Source: Terrimonas ginsenosidimutans | GTDB lineage: Bacteria; Bacteroidota; Bacteroidia; Chitinophagales; Chitinophagaceae | Length of the DNA: 64,000 bases | Reading direction: 5' to 3' | NCBI RefSeq assembly: GCF_022012415.1 | Contig: NZ_JAKLTR010000016.1 | Span: 1 to 64,000, forward strand | Part shown: one piece after another, positions 1 through 7,789 of the stretch | Position numbering within the stretch: the first letter of the stretch is position 1 | Layout of the letters: each line of letters opens with the position of its first letter | Position numbers and translations under genes: made by a program | The notes under the pieces: model-generated | The model's database searches: none | Told to the model about the DNA's origin: nothing | Seen by the model: only the letters and a program-made list of their open reading frames with translations

Positions 1-6
1 AAAAAC

Positions 7-45
7 GACCAGCGGTCAACTGACAACGGTCAACGGTCAACGAAC
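7..45. repeat. heptamer-period direct repeat
   Basis: Five consecutive 7-bp units (variants of GGTCAAC / TGACAAC) lie immediately upstream of the LtaS-like gene. This is the same GACAAC/GTCAAC motif family seen at 17.7-18.0, 32.7-32.8 and 54.0-54.2 kb. Only one arm is visible; a partner arm may lie before the window start. Confidence 0.7.
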
Positions 46-87
46 CCTTGCGCATTTCACCCAAATACTCTTGCTTTGCACTCTCCC

Positions 88-2061
88 ATGCTTAAGCGTT
101 ATAAGGTACCCAAGACGATTCTTTGGGTTATTAATTTGTTTCTCATCTTCTTCCTGATATTCACCATTTTCAGGCTGGCGACCTATTTTGCATTCAAACC
201 GGATGGATTGGTATTTCCTGATCTGGTGCCTTCTTTCCTGATGGGGGTGCAGTACGACCTGCGCTGGATCGCCATTATTCTTTTACCGGTTGTATTGCTG
301 AGTCTGTGGCCGAAGTTCTCTCCGTTCTTTTCGGCGGTGAACAAGAAATGGTGGACATGGTACCTGGTTGTGGTGACCTTTATCGTGTTCTTTTTCTTCG
401 CGGCTGATTTCGGCAGCTTCTCTTATAACATGACCCGGCTGGATGCGGGTGCAATGAACTTTGTAGAGGATCCAGGGATCTCATTGAAGATGATGTGGCA
501 AACCTACCCGCTGTTCTGGATGGTGCTCGGGTTGCTGGTGGCAGTGTTGCTGTTCCGCTGGATGTATCATCAGAGTCATTGGAGAGTGATCGCGCAGACG
601 GATGGATTGAAGATCCCGTATAACCGCAAGTTCTTTGTGGCAAGCCTGATTGTACTGACGATGTTCATCTATGGGCGGTTTGCCGCCACTCCATTGACCT
701 GGAAGCAAAGCTTTGTGTTCCAGGATAACTTCAAATCCTACCTGGCACTTAACCCGCTGCAGAATTTTTTTACCACGCTCCGGTTGCGTCGCCCGGAATT
801 CAACGAACAAAAAGCCAGGGAGGTGTACCCGCTTGTTGCGGAATGGATGCCGTTACCGGATAAGAACGGGTTCAGCTATCGACGGGTCGTATCACCCGGA
901 AGCAATGCACTGGAAAGTCGTCCGAATGTAGTGCTGGTCATCTGCGAATCTTTCAGCATGTATAAAAGCACGATGAGTGGCAATCCCCTTAATACAACGC
1001 CGTTCTTCGATTCGATTAGCCGGAAAGGGATCTTCTTTGAGAAATGTTTTTCACCGCACTTTTCTACGGCGAGAGGTTTGTTTGCCGTCATTACCGGCAC
1101 GCCGGATGCGCAGCTATTCAAATTCTCTACGCGCAATCCGCTGGCAATAAAACAGCATACGATCATTGATAATTTTGAAGGATATAATAAACATTACTTC
1201 CTGGGAGGCAGTCCGGGGTTCAACAACTTTGAAGGGCTTGTTCAGAATATTGATGGCATTAAAATGCATACGGAGGGAAGTTTCCAGGCACCAAAAGTAA
1301 ATGTATGGGGGATCAGCGATAAAGACCTTTTCCTTGAAGCAAACGAGGTGTTCAAACAGGAGAAGGCTCCGTTCTTTTCGATCATACAGACATCGGATAA
1401 TCACCGTCCGTATATGATCCCGCCGGGTGACACTGATTTTGTTCAGGTTCAGGTTCCCGATGAAGAGTTGGCAAAATATGGATTTGAGTCGGTGCAGGAG
1501 TTCAACACGTTCCGTTATTCCGATTACTGTTTCCGGAAATTTATGGAAGCGGCAGAGAAAGAGGCGTATTTCCACAACACGATCTTTGTCTTCATAGGAG
1601 ATCATGGTGTGGCGGGCAATGCGGATGCGATCTATCCCGCCGCGTGGACGGATCAGCGGTTGACGGATGAACATGTGCCATTGTTATTTTATGCTCCGTA
1701 TTTACTGAAGCCGCAGCGCAGGCCGGAAGTTGTGTCACAGGTGGATGTGCTGCCCACTGTTGCAGGTATGATACAACAGCCGTATGTCAATACAACGCTG
1801 GGACGCGACCTGCTGGATCCTGCCAAGAAAAACAACTTTGCGTTCATCACCAATACTGCGGGTAAGATCGGTGTTGTAACCGACGAATTCTATTTTATCA
1901 AGAACCTGAACTTCCAGGATGAACAGCTGGTGCCGGTTGTTTACAACGGGAAAGCTTATACAAAAGCGGAACGTGATTCCATCCAAAACAGGCTGTCCGC
2001 ATTTACGTCGGCATTTTTCGAAACGGCCAGGTATATGATCATGAATAATCAACGGGATTGA
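88..2061 (+). CDS. LtaS-like membrane sulfatase / phosphotransferase
   Basis: About 657 aa. The first ~210 residues hold about five hydrophobic membrane segments; the rest is a periplasmic alkaline-phosphatase-fold (sulfatase) domain. Visible motifs: NVVLVICESFS (metal-ligand Glu, about residue 280), STARGLFAVITG with the probable nucleophilic Thr, and GDHGVAGN near residue 510. The family transfers glycerol-phosphate or phosphoethanolamine from phospholipid to cell-surface glycans. A Gram-negative Bacteroidota has no classical lipoteichoic acid, so the acceptor here is unknown. I use the ATG at 88 rather than an in-frame TTG at 76. A weak promoter-like TACTCTTG lies at 66-73. It appears monocistronic, convergent with the methyltransferase at 2168. 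Confidence 0.85.
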   Translation: MLKRYKVPKTILWVINLFLIFFLIFTIFRLATYFAFKPDGLVFPDLVPSFLMGVQYDLRWIAIILLPVVLLSLWPKFSPFFSAVNKKWWTWYLVVVTFIVFFFFAADFGSFSYNMTRLDAGAMNFVEDPGISLKMMWQTYPLFWMVLGLLVAVLLFRWMYHQSHWRVIAQTDGLKIPYNRKFFVASLIVLTMFIYGRFAATPLTWKQSFVFQDNFKSYLALNPLQNFFTTLRLRRPEFNEQKAREVYPLVAEWMPLPDKNGFSYRRVVSPGSNALESRPNVVLVICESFSMYKSTMSGNPLNTTPFFDSISRKGIFFEKCFSPHFSTARGLFAVITGTPDAQLFKFSTRNPLAIKQHTIIDNFEGYNKHYFLGGSPGFNNFEGLVQNIDGIKMHTEGSFQAPKVNVWGISDKDLFLEANEVFKQEKAPFFSIIQTSDNHRPYMIPPGDTDFVQVQVPDEELAKYGFESVQEFNTFRYSDYCFRKFMEAAEKEAYFHNTIFVFIGDHGVAGNADAIYPAAWTDQRLTDEHVPLLFYAPYLLKPQRRPEVVSQVDVLPTVAGMIQQPYVNTTLGRDLLDPAKKNNFAFITNTAGKIGVVTDEFYFIKNLNFQDEQLVPVVYNGKAYTKAERDSIQNRLSAFTSAFFETARYMIMNNQRD

Positions 2062-2167
2062 CAGGCAGATGAAGACCGATGACCGAAACAACTCCGTGAT
2101 TTGAATTTGCCTCTCAGGCCGGGTCAGACTTCATGAAGAAGATCCTTCGGCCATCGCCTCTTATCCC

Positions 2168-2911
2168 TTACTGCTTTTCTGCCACCACTACCAGCCTCGG
2201 GGTTTCCGAAAGATGATATTCCCCCAGTGAGTAGTCACCGAAAACTTCCTTTACCTGTAATTTTTGAAATGCGAGCATTTCGGTAAAGTCGCCCACCGAC
2301 AGTTTTGCTCTTTCGAATGCGAAGGCGACGGGCTCGTTTGTCCCGGGTGAGGTGATTGTGATCGTGTGCAGGAAATGAGTTTCATTCTGCGACAGATCGA
2401 ACTGGTAGAGAATTTCGTTGTGTTTGTGGGTAAAGGATTGTTCTGCCAGCCGGTTTTCCAGGTGGTGCGTGTTGGGGTAGTCGATGACGAACTTTCCGCC
2501 CGGCTGCAGGCTTGAGGCGATGGTGCGGAAAGCGGCTTCGTGTTCACGGCGGGTGCGGTAAAACCCAAATCCTTCTGAGAGATTCAGAACCGTATGAAAA
2601 TAATTTCCCCAGAAAGGCAGGCGAAGATCATGCTGATAAAACTCGGGATTGTTCTGTTCCCGGGTTAACGCCCAATCGATATTACTGGTAGACATGTCTA
2701 CACCGGTAACGTCAAAACCCAGGGAGGTGAGGTGTATGCTGTTGATGCCCTGACCGCAGGCACTATCGAGTATCCGAGAGCCCCGCTTCGGGTGTATGTG
2801 TTTAATTAATTGATCTATAAAAGATTGTGATTCTTTTTCCTTGCTATCACTCCAGAAATTATGGAACAGCGGAGAGCTGAACCAATCCATATATGCCAGA
2901 TTCTTTTCCAT
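2168..2911 (-). CDS. class I SAM-dependent methyltransferase
   Basis: 247 aa, soluble. Residues ~45-75 carry the Rossmann motif I (ILDSACGQGINS, then GFDVTGVDMS with the acidic residue that binds the SAM ribose), followed by an NLSEGFGFY segment and FVIDYPN (post-I/motif II region). It resembles the Methyltransf_11/25 group that acts on small molecules, but the substrate cannot be read from the sequence. ATG at 2911. It is convergent with the LtaS-like gene and divergent from glmM, so it is probably transcribed alone. Confidence 0.8.
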   Translation of the reverse strand: MEKNLAYMDWFSSPLFHNFWSDSKEKESQSFIDQLIKHIHPKRGSRILDSACGQGINSIHLTSLGFDVTGVDMSTSNIDWALTREQNNPEFYQHDLRLPFWGNYFHTVLNLSEGFGFYRTRREHEAAFRTIASSLQPGGKFVIDYPNTHHLENRLAEQSFTHKHNEILYQFDLSQNETHFLHTITITSPGTNEPVAFAFERAKLSVGDFTEMLAFQKLQVKEVFGDYSLGEYHLSETPRLVVVAEKQ

Positions 2912-2966
2912 GCTATTGTTTAAACAAATGTAAGGAGGGAACAGTAAGCCGTGCGTTCGAAAACCT

Positions 2967-2974
2967 TATTTTTG
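2967..2974 (+). promoter_or_regulatory. candidate -7 element for glmM
   Basis: TATTTTTG matches the Bacteroidota -7 consensus TAnnTTTG and is followed by C, as in other genes of the window. No clear -33 TTTG is visible. It would give a leader of more than 250 nt before the GTG at 3243. Confidence 0.4.
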
Positions 2975-2985
2975 CGGTGTTCTGA

Positions 2986-3215
2986 CGTAATGCGTCGGTC
3001 AACACCATCCGCCGAAGCTTTAGCGCAGGCGGTCTGTCACACTAAAGCTTTGCAAAATTTCTGCAATAGCAAAGTAGGCAGAGGAAGTCTTTCGCTTGTC
3101 GAAGGCTGCCAGTACTAAAGCTTATGCTGTAGCTTCAGCGAAGGAATGTAAGACCTGGGCAGTCCGCTTGTGCGAAGCAAGGGCGGACGCAGACGGAAAG
3201 ACCAAAGCATTAAAC
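2986..3215. repeat. palindromic repeat cluster upstream of glmM
   Basis: The ~230 bp before glmM are built of short GC-rich palindromes and repeated words. CCGCC...GGCGG surrounds GAAGCTTTAGCG at 3009-3032; GTCCGC pairs with GCGGAC around 3160-3190; and CTAAAGCTT occurs at two further places. The stretch can be read in frame with glmM but its translation is unlike any GlmM N-terminus. It looks like a REP-type or degenerate repetitive element, or the structured leader of the mRNA. Confidence 0.4.
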
Positions 3216-3242
3216 CTTAAAAAACAATCTCAACATTACACT

Positions 3243-4619
3243 GTGGCATTGATCAAAAGTATATCCGGGATAAGAGGAACGATCGGAGGAAGGCCCGGAG
3301 AGAATCTCACTCCTTTAGACATCGTGAAGTTTACAGCTGCTTTCGGTACTATTATTTCCGGTCAGAAGCCTGCAAAAGTGGTGATCGGGCGTGATGGCCG
3401 TATCAGCGGGGGCATGGTGCGTGACCTGGTGGTGAGCACACTCACCGGATTAGGAATAGATGTGATCGACCTCGGTCTTTCCACGACGCCGACAGTTGAG
3501 ATTGCGGTTAAAATGGAAAAAGCTGACGGAGGGATCATCCTCACGGCAAGCCATAATCCCAAAGAATGGAATGCGCTTAAGCTGTTGAATAAGGACGGAG
3601 AATTTATCTCCGCCGAAACCGGTGCGAAAGTGCTGGAGCTGGCGGCTGCGGATGATTACAATTTTTCCGCAGTAGAAAAACTGGGTACCGTTTCGCAAAA
3701 CGAAGAGTACCTCCAGAAACATATCGACGCTATTCTTGCATATCCACTGGTAAACGCGGAACTGGTGGCGAAAAAGAACCTGAAGGTCGTAGTGGATGCT
3801 GTCAATTCCACCGGCGCAATCTATGTGCCCGCCTTACTGAAAGCTCTTGGCGTGGAGAATGTCATCCTGTTGAATGGAGAAGTGACCGGACGATTCGCAC
3901 ATAATCCCGAACCCTTACCTGAACACCTGAGCCAGCTCAGCAATGAAGTGGTTAAGCAAAAGGCAGATCTCGGCATCGCTGTTGACCCTGATGTAGACCG
4001 TCTTGCATTTGTTTGTGAAGATGGCAGTATGTTCGGCGAAGAATATACGCTTGTGGCGGTGGCCGATTATATACTTACGCACCGCAAGGGAAATACTGTG
4101 AGCAATATGAGCAGCACAAAAGCGCTGAAGGAAATTACCCTGAAACATGGTGGCGAATATTTTCCTTCTGCCGTGGGAGAAGTGAACGTGGTGAATAAGA
4201 TGAAAGAACAGGAAGCTGTGATAGGAGGGGAAGGCAATGGTGGAATTATTGTTCCTGACTTTCATTATGGCCGTGATGCACTGATCGGCATTGCATTGTT
4301 TTTGACGCATCTTGCCGGACATAAAAATGGTCTCCGTTCCCTTCGATCTCATTACCCTGACTATTTTATCTCAAAAAATAAGATCGAGCTTGAAAAAGGG
4401 ATCGACGTTCAGTCCATTTTTGAAAAGATCCGTAAGAAGTATCAGCGTAATCCTGTCAATACAGATGACGGATTGAAGATCGAATTTGACAATGACTGGG
4501 TTCACCTGCGGACATCCAATACAGAGCCGATCATCCGCATTTATGCAGAAAGTGATTTTGAATCAAAGGCGAATAATATTGCGACTAGGTTGATGCAGGA
4601 TATTAAGGAGTTCGCATAA
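3243..4619 (+). CDS. glmM: phosphoglucosamine mutase
   Basis: 458 aa from the GTG at 3243 (V-A-L-I-K-S-I-S-G-I-R-G), the usual length and N-terminus of Bacteroidota GlmM; starts further upstream would translate the repeat cluster. It interconverts glucosamine-6-P and glucosamine-1-P for UDP-GlcNAc synthesis. Visible: TASHNPKEWNALK with the phosphorylated Ser near residue 103; DPDVDRLAF, the Mg2+ site; GGEGNGGI, the sugar-binding loop; and RTSNTEPIIRIYAE, the phosphate-binding loop. A phosphomannomutase role cannot be excluded, as the families are close. Followed by a strong terminator at 4650. Confidence 0.88.
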   Translation: MALIKSISGIRGTIGGRPGENLTPLDIVKFTAAFGTIISGQKPAKVVIGRDGRISGGMVRDLVVSTLTGLGIDVIDLGLSTTPTVEIAVKMEKADGGIILTASHNPKEWNALKLLNKDGEFISAETGAKVLELAAADDYNFSAVEKLGTVSQNEEYLQKHIDAILAYPLVNAELVAKKNLKVVVDAVNSTGAIYVPALLKALGVENVILLNGEVTGRFAHNPEPLPEHLSQLSNEVVKQKADLGIAVDPDVDRLAFVCEDGSMFGEEYTLVAVADYILTHRKGNTVSNMSSTKALKEITLKHGGEYFPSAVGEVNVVNKMKEQEAVIGGEGNGGIIVPDFHYGRDALIGIALFLTHLAGHKNGLRSLRSHYPDYFISKNKIELEKGIDVQSIFEKIRKKYQRNPVNTDDGLKIEFDNDWVHLRTSNTEPIIRIYAESDFESKANNIATRLMQDIKEFA

Positions 4620-4626
4620 ATGACCG

Positions 4627-4764
4627 CGGACCGCAGACGACCGTTTAAAGAAACCGGATTTTCCTTGCAATCGGAAATTCCGGTTTCTTTTTTACCGTAT
4701 TGCGATCTCAAGCAAGCACCAGGATTTAAAGTACAGTCATTCATAAACGACTGTCTGCGGTCCG
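4627..4764. repeat. inverted heptamer-type repeat around the glmM terminator
   Basis: Arm 4627-4646 and arm 4745-4764 are reverse complements at 18 of 20 positions and consist of GACCGCR/GACGACC-like 7-bp units. The rho-independent terminator (4650-4693) lies between them. One of the window's family of inverted 7-bp-period elements. Confidence 0.65.
4650..4693 (+). terminator. rho-independent terminator of glmM
   Basis: A 15-bp stem with one mismatch (GAAACCGGA... pairing with ...TCCGGTTTC), a loop of about 8 nt and a T-run directly after the 3' arm. Confidence 0.9.
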
Positions 4765-4812
4765 TCGTCCACTTCTTACTTTATTAGTCCGCCTCACTCC
4801 AAACCTCTTTCC

Positions 4813-4820
4813 TACTTTTG
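4813..4820 (+). promoter_or_regulatory. -7 element of the alcohol dehydrogenase gene
   Basis: TACTTTTG followed by C, an exact TAnnTTTG match 26 nt before the ATG at 4847. No clear -33 element. Confidence 0.55.
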
Positions 4821-4846
4821 CATTCTCACCTCTAAAAAATAGTTAT

Positions 4847-5896
4847 ATGATTGCAGCAAAAGGATATGCAGTGCATTCGCAAACGGATACGCTGGCTCCA
4901 TGGGATTTTGAGCGCCGTGATGTTGGTCCGCATGATGTGTTGATCGAGATCCTGTACAGTGGTATCTGCCACTCGGATATTCACCAGGTAAGAAGCGAAT
5001 GGGGCCCAGCTATCTATCCGATGGTGCCAGGTCATGAGATCGTTGGCCGTGTGATTGAAGTTGGCACACACGTTAAAAAAGTAAAGGCCGGAGATCTTGC
5101 GGGGATCGGCTGCATGGTTGATTCATGTAAAGAATGCGCAAGCTGTACCGGAGGTCAAGAACAATTTTGTGATAATGACAAAACCGTTTTTACCTACAAC
5201 TCTCTCGAGCTGGACGGAAAAACGCCAACATATGGCGGTTATTCCAACAAGATCGTATGCCGCGAAGAATTCGTGTTGAGCGTTTCGGAGAAACTTCCGC
5301 TGGAAGGTGTTGCGCCTTTGCTTTGCGCAGGTATTACTACTTATTCACCGCTCCGTCACTGGAAAGTTGGAAAAGGTCATAAAGTAGGAGTGCTTGGTCT
5401 TGGTGGTTTAGGGCACATGGCAGTAAAATTTGCTGCATCCTTTGGCGCAGAAGTGACCATGCTCAGTACATCGCCCTCGAAAGAAGCAGATGCACGCAAA
5501 CTTGGCGCGCATAATTTCTGCTTTACGAAAGATGAAGCGCAGGTCAAGAAATATGGCAAGTATTTCGACTTTATTATCGACACCGTTTCTGCTCCTCATA
5601 ATTATGATATGTACCTCGGAATGCTGAAAACCGATGGCGTGCATATCTGTGTGGGTATTCCGCCAGAGCCCATCAAGTTCAACGGGTTTTCTATACTAGG
5701 GCGAAACAGGACTATCACTGGTTCCATGATCGGTGGAATTCCTGAAACCCAGGAGATGCTCGACTACTGCGCAGAACATGGCATCGTCTCAGAAGTAGAA
5801 GTTGTTCCGATCGATTACGTGAATGAAGCCTATGAGCGTGTGATCAAAAGTGATGTGAAATACCGGTTCGTGATTGATATGGCAACCTTGAAGTGA
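4847..5896 (+). CDS. zinc-dependent NAD(P) alcohol dehydrogenase (MDR family)
   Basis: 349 aa, the length of the cinnamyl-alcohol/YahK-type subgroup of medium-chain dehydrogenases. Catalytic zinc ligands are visible in SGICHSDIHQ (Cys ~41) and GHEIVGRV (His-Glu ~63-64). Structural zinc cysteines lie in GCMVDSCKECASCTGG...EQFC (~87-108). GVLGLGGLGHMAVK (~178-190) is the nucleotide-binding glycine motif. The family reduces aldehydes with NADPH; the physiological substrate is unknown. It is monocistronic, with its own -7 element and a heptamer inverted repeat downstream. Confidence 0.88.
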   Translation: MIAAKGYAVHSQTDTLAPWDFERRDVGPHDVLIEILYSGICHSDIHQVRSEWGPAIYPMVPGHEIVGRVIEVGTHVKKVKAGDLAGIGCMVDSCKECASCTGGQEQFCDNDKTVFTYNSLELDGKTPTYGGYSNKIVCREEFVLSVSEKLPLEGVAPLLCAGITTYSPLRHWKVGKGHKVGVLGLGGLGHMAVKFAASFGAEVTMLSTSPSKEADARKLGAHNFCFTKDEAQVKKYGKYFDFIIDTVSAPHNYDMYLGMLKTDGVHICVGIPPEPIKFNGFSILGRNRTITGSMIGGIPETQEMLDYCAEHGIVSEVEVVPIDYVNEAYERVIKSDVKYRFVIDMATLK

Positions 5897-5901
5897 TTGT
5901 G

Positions 5902-6001
5902 AAGTAAAAATTCAAAAGTAAAAAGTAAAACAACTTTCTCCGGGAAGGCGTGATCTGATATCATGGTAACATTTTTACTTTTTACTTTTGAATTTTTACT
6001 T
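5902..6001. repeat. inverted heptamer element, AAGTAAA type
   Basis: Left arm 5902-5930 and right arm 5973-6001 are perfect 29-bp reverse complements separated by 42 bp. Each arm is built of 7-bp units (AAGTAAA, AATTCAA, AAGTAAA, AAGTAAA). It lies between the dehydrogenase and a lipoprotein gene on the same strand. There is no normal T-run after the hairpin, but the AT-rich arms could terminate transcription in both directions. Confidence 0.85.
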
Positions 6002-6036
6002 ATCCTGACTTTTGAGAAAAAATCGTAAATTGATGA

Positions 6037-6489
6037 ATGCGCCTTATCCGGTCATTAAATGTCAATATTCTGTTGATTTTTTCCTGCAGCCTGCTCGCCC
6101 TGGCAACCAGCTGCAGCAGCTTAAATCAGAAACAGCTGATCTATACCACGCCTGAACGTCGTGAGTTACTAATAAATCTTCCATATGGTCAGGGAGAAGA
6201 GGATTACAAAACCAACCTTGACGGAGCTTCCGAGCAGCTATTTTCTTACAAAGACGGATCTGTTGTTTACGTGTCGCGAAACACTACCTGGCCAACGCCT
6301 AACGGGGAACGTGTCAAACAATCAGGAATAAGTGCTTCTTCCAACCAGGGCAGTAGTGGCACAGATGAAAAAGGGCTCTGCTGGAAAGAAATTCATATTG
6401 AAGGATTTATAGTGGGCTACACCGCTGTTCCTCCTTCCCGGTTACGCCGTTTTGACCGGTCCCTTAACTCCATCCGGCTCAAAGATTAG
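6037..6489 (+). CDS. small lipoprotein of unknown function
   Basis: 150 aa. The N-terminus (MRLIRSLN, then a hydrophobic stretch ending in LATSC-SS, Cys ~26) is a typical lipobox, so the product is probably a lipid-anchored envelope protein. The rest is short, polar and without a motif I recognise. The ATG at 6037 is the only start that gives a complete signal. It stands alone, between a heptamer element and the promoter of the cysteine desulfurase gene. Confidence 0.7.
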   Translation: MRLIRSLNVNILLIFSCSLLALATSCSSLNQKQLIYTTPERRELLINLPYGQGEEDYKTNLDGASEQLFSYKDGSVVYVSRNTTWPTPNGERVKQSGISASSNQGSSGTDEKGLCWKEIHIEGFIVGYTAVPPSRLRRFDRSLNSIRLKD

Positions 6490-6537
6490 CCTTCAGGACT
6501 CTCTTTTTTCCCGTTTTTTCTACTCCCCCTCTTAGCT

Positions 6538-6545
6538 TATCTTTG
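6538..6545 (+). promoter_or_regulatory. -7 element of the cysteine desulfurase gene
   Basis: TATCTTTG followed by C, an exact TAnnTTTG match 45 nt before the ATG at 6591. Confidence 0.6.
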
Positions 6546-6590
6546 CGGTTCCAAAAATAATCCCTTACAAGGGCTCTGAACTTTCTCTTT

Positions 6591-7721
6591 ATGGACCGTA
6601 TATATTTTGATAATGCTGCTACAACAGCGCTTGATAAAGAAGTGCTTGACGCAATGCTACCTTATATGACCACGCATTTTGGAAACCCTTCTTCCATTTA
6701 TTCTTATGGTAGGGAGACCAGGCTGGCGATAGAAACCGCACGTAAATCAGTTGCGAAGCTCCTGAATGCACATCCGGGTGAGATCTTTTTCACCAGCGGA
6801 GGTACGGAAAGTAATAATACAGCGATCCTTTCTGCCGTGCGTGATCTCGGATGCACTCATCTGATCACCTCGCCGATAGAGCACCACGCGGTACTGCATA
6901 CCGTAGAGCATTATGGATGCGGCGATGAAGTCTCCCATAGCTTTGTGAAACTCCTTGCTGACGGGCATGTTGACCTGGAAGACCTGGAAGCTCAGCTTGC
7001 CGAGCATAAAGATGTACGCTGCCTTGTATCGCTGATGCACGCGAATAATGAAGTCGGCAACCTGCTGGATATCGATGCGGTGGGCGAACTCTGCAAAAAA
7101 TATAACGCGATATTCCATTCAGATTGTGTACAGACTGTAGGGCACTATCCACTGGATCTTCGCAAAACACCTGTTCATTTTATTTCAGGAGCGGGCCATA
7201 AATTTCACGGACCAAAAGGGGTAGGTCTTTTATATGTGAATGATAATGTTAAGATCAAACCATTCATTTTTGGCGGTGCGCAGGAAAGGAATATGCGTGC
7301 GGGCACGGAGAATCTCTACGGGATCGTTGGTTTTGCCAAAGCACTTGAACTGGCAATGAGCGGTTACGAAAAAGACAGCGCTTATATCCAATCGTTGAGA
7401 ACCTATATGATGGAGCAATTGCAGCAGCATATCCCGGGCGTTCAATTCAATGGTGACCCGAAAGGCCGCAGCCTCTACACGGTGTTAAGCGCGGCATTCC
7501 CGAAAACGGAGAAATCGGAAATGATCCTCTTTAATCTTGATATCAACAATGTTTGTGTATCCGGCGGAAGTGCCTGTACAAGTGGCGCTGACGTGGGCAG
7601 TCACGTGATCCGCGCGATCAATAACAACCCTAATCTTGTTACGGTCCGTTTCTCTTTTTGCAAGCATAATACGAAAGAAGAAGTAGACAGGGTGATCAAT
7701 AAAGTAAAAGAATTGATTTGA
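6591..7721 (+). CDS. cysteine desulfurase (IscS/NifS family)
   Basis: 376 aa PLP enzyme that takes sulfur from cysteine as a persulfide for Fe-S cluster and thio-cofactor synthesis. It opens with YFDNAATTALD. SGGTESNN (~65-72) contacts PLP; SDCVQTVGH follows; the PLP-binding lysine is in SGAGHKFHGPKG (Lys ~204). The persulfide cysteine is Cys ~329 in GGSACTSG. Length and motifs fit the class I enzymes. No IscU, IscA or SUF genes are adjacent, so it may serve tRNA thiolation or another sulfur sink. A terminator follows at 7741. Confidence 0.9.
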   Translation: MDRIYFDNAATTALDKEVLDAMLPYMTTHFGNPSSIYSYGRETRLAIETARKSVAKLLNAHPGEIFFTSGGTESNNTAILSAVRDLGCTHLITSPIEHHAVLHTVEHYGCGDEVSHSFVKLLADGHVDLEDLEAQLAEHKDVRCLVSLMHANNEVGNLLDIDAVGELCKKYNAIFHSDCVQTVGHYPLDLRKTPVHFISGAGHKFHGPKGVGLLYVNDNVKIKPFIFGGAQERNMRAGTENLYGIVGFAKALELAMSGYEKDSAYIQSLRTYMMEQLQQHIPGVQFNGDPKGRSLYTVLSAAFPKTEKSEMILFNLDINNVCVSGGSACTSGADVGSHVIRAINNNPNLVTVRFSFCKHNTKEEVDRVINKVKELI

Positions 7722-7740
7722 TCTGTAAGCAAATATCTTT

Positions 7741-7764
7741 AAAAGGCCGGCACTGCCGGCTTTT
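7741..7764 (+). terminator. rho-independent terminator
   Basis: GCCGGC-ACT-GCCGGC stem-loop extended by AAAA/TTTT, 20 bp after the cysteine desulfurase stop. Confidence 0.85.
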
Positions 7765-7789
7765 GTGTATACATACCAATCTCCGTACG

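Noticed and set aside
1114-1674. Minus-strand open frame of 186 codons
   Set aside because: Shadow of the LtaS-like gene; arginine- and cysteine-rich without domain resemblance.
3096-3242. N-terminal extension of glmM by 49 codons
   Set aside because: The extension translates the palindromic repeat cluster; the GTG at 3243 gives the canonical GlmM N-terminus.
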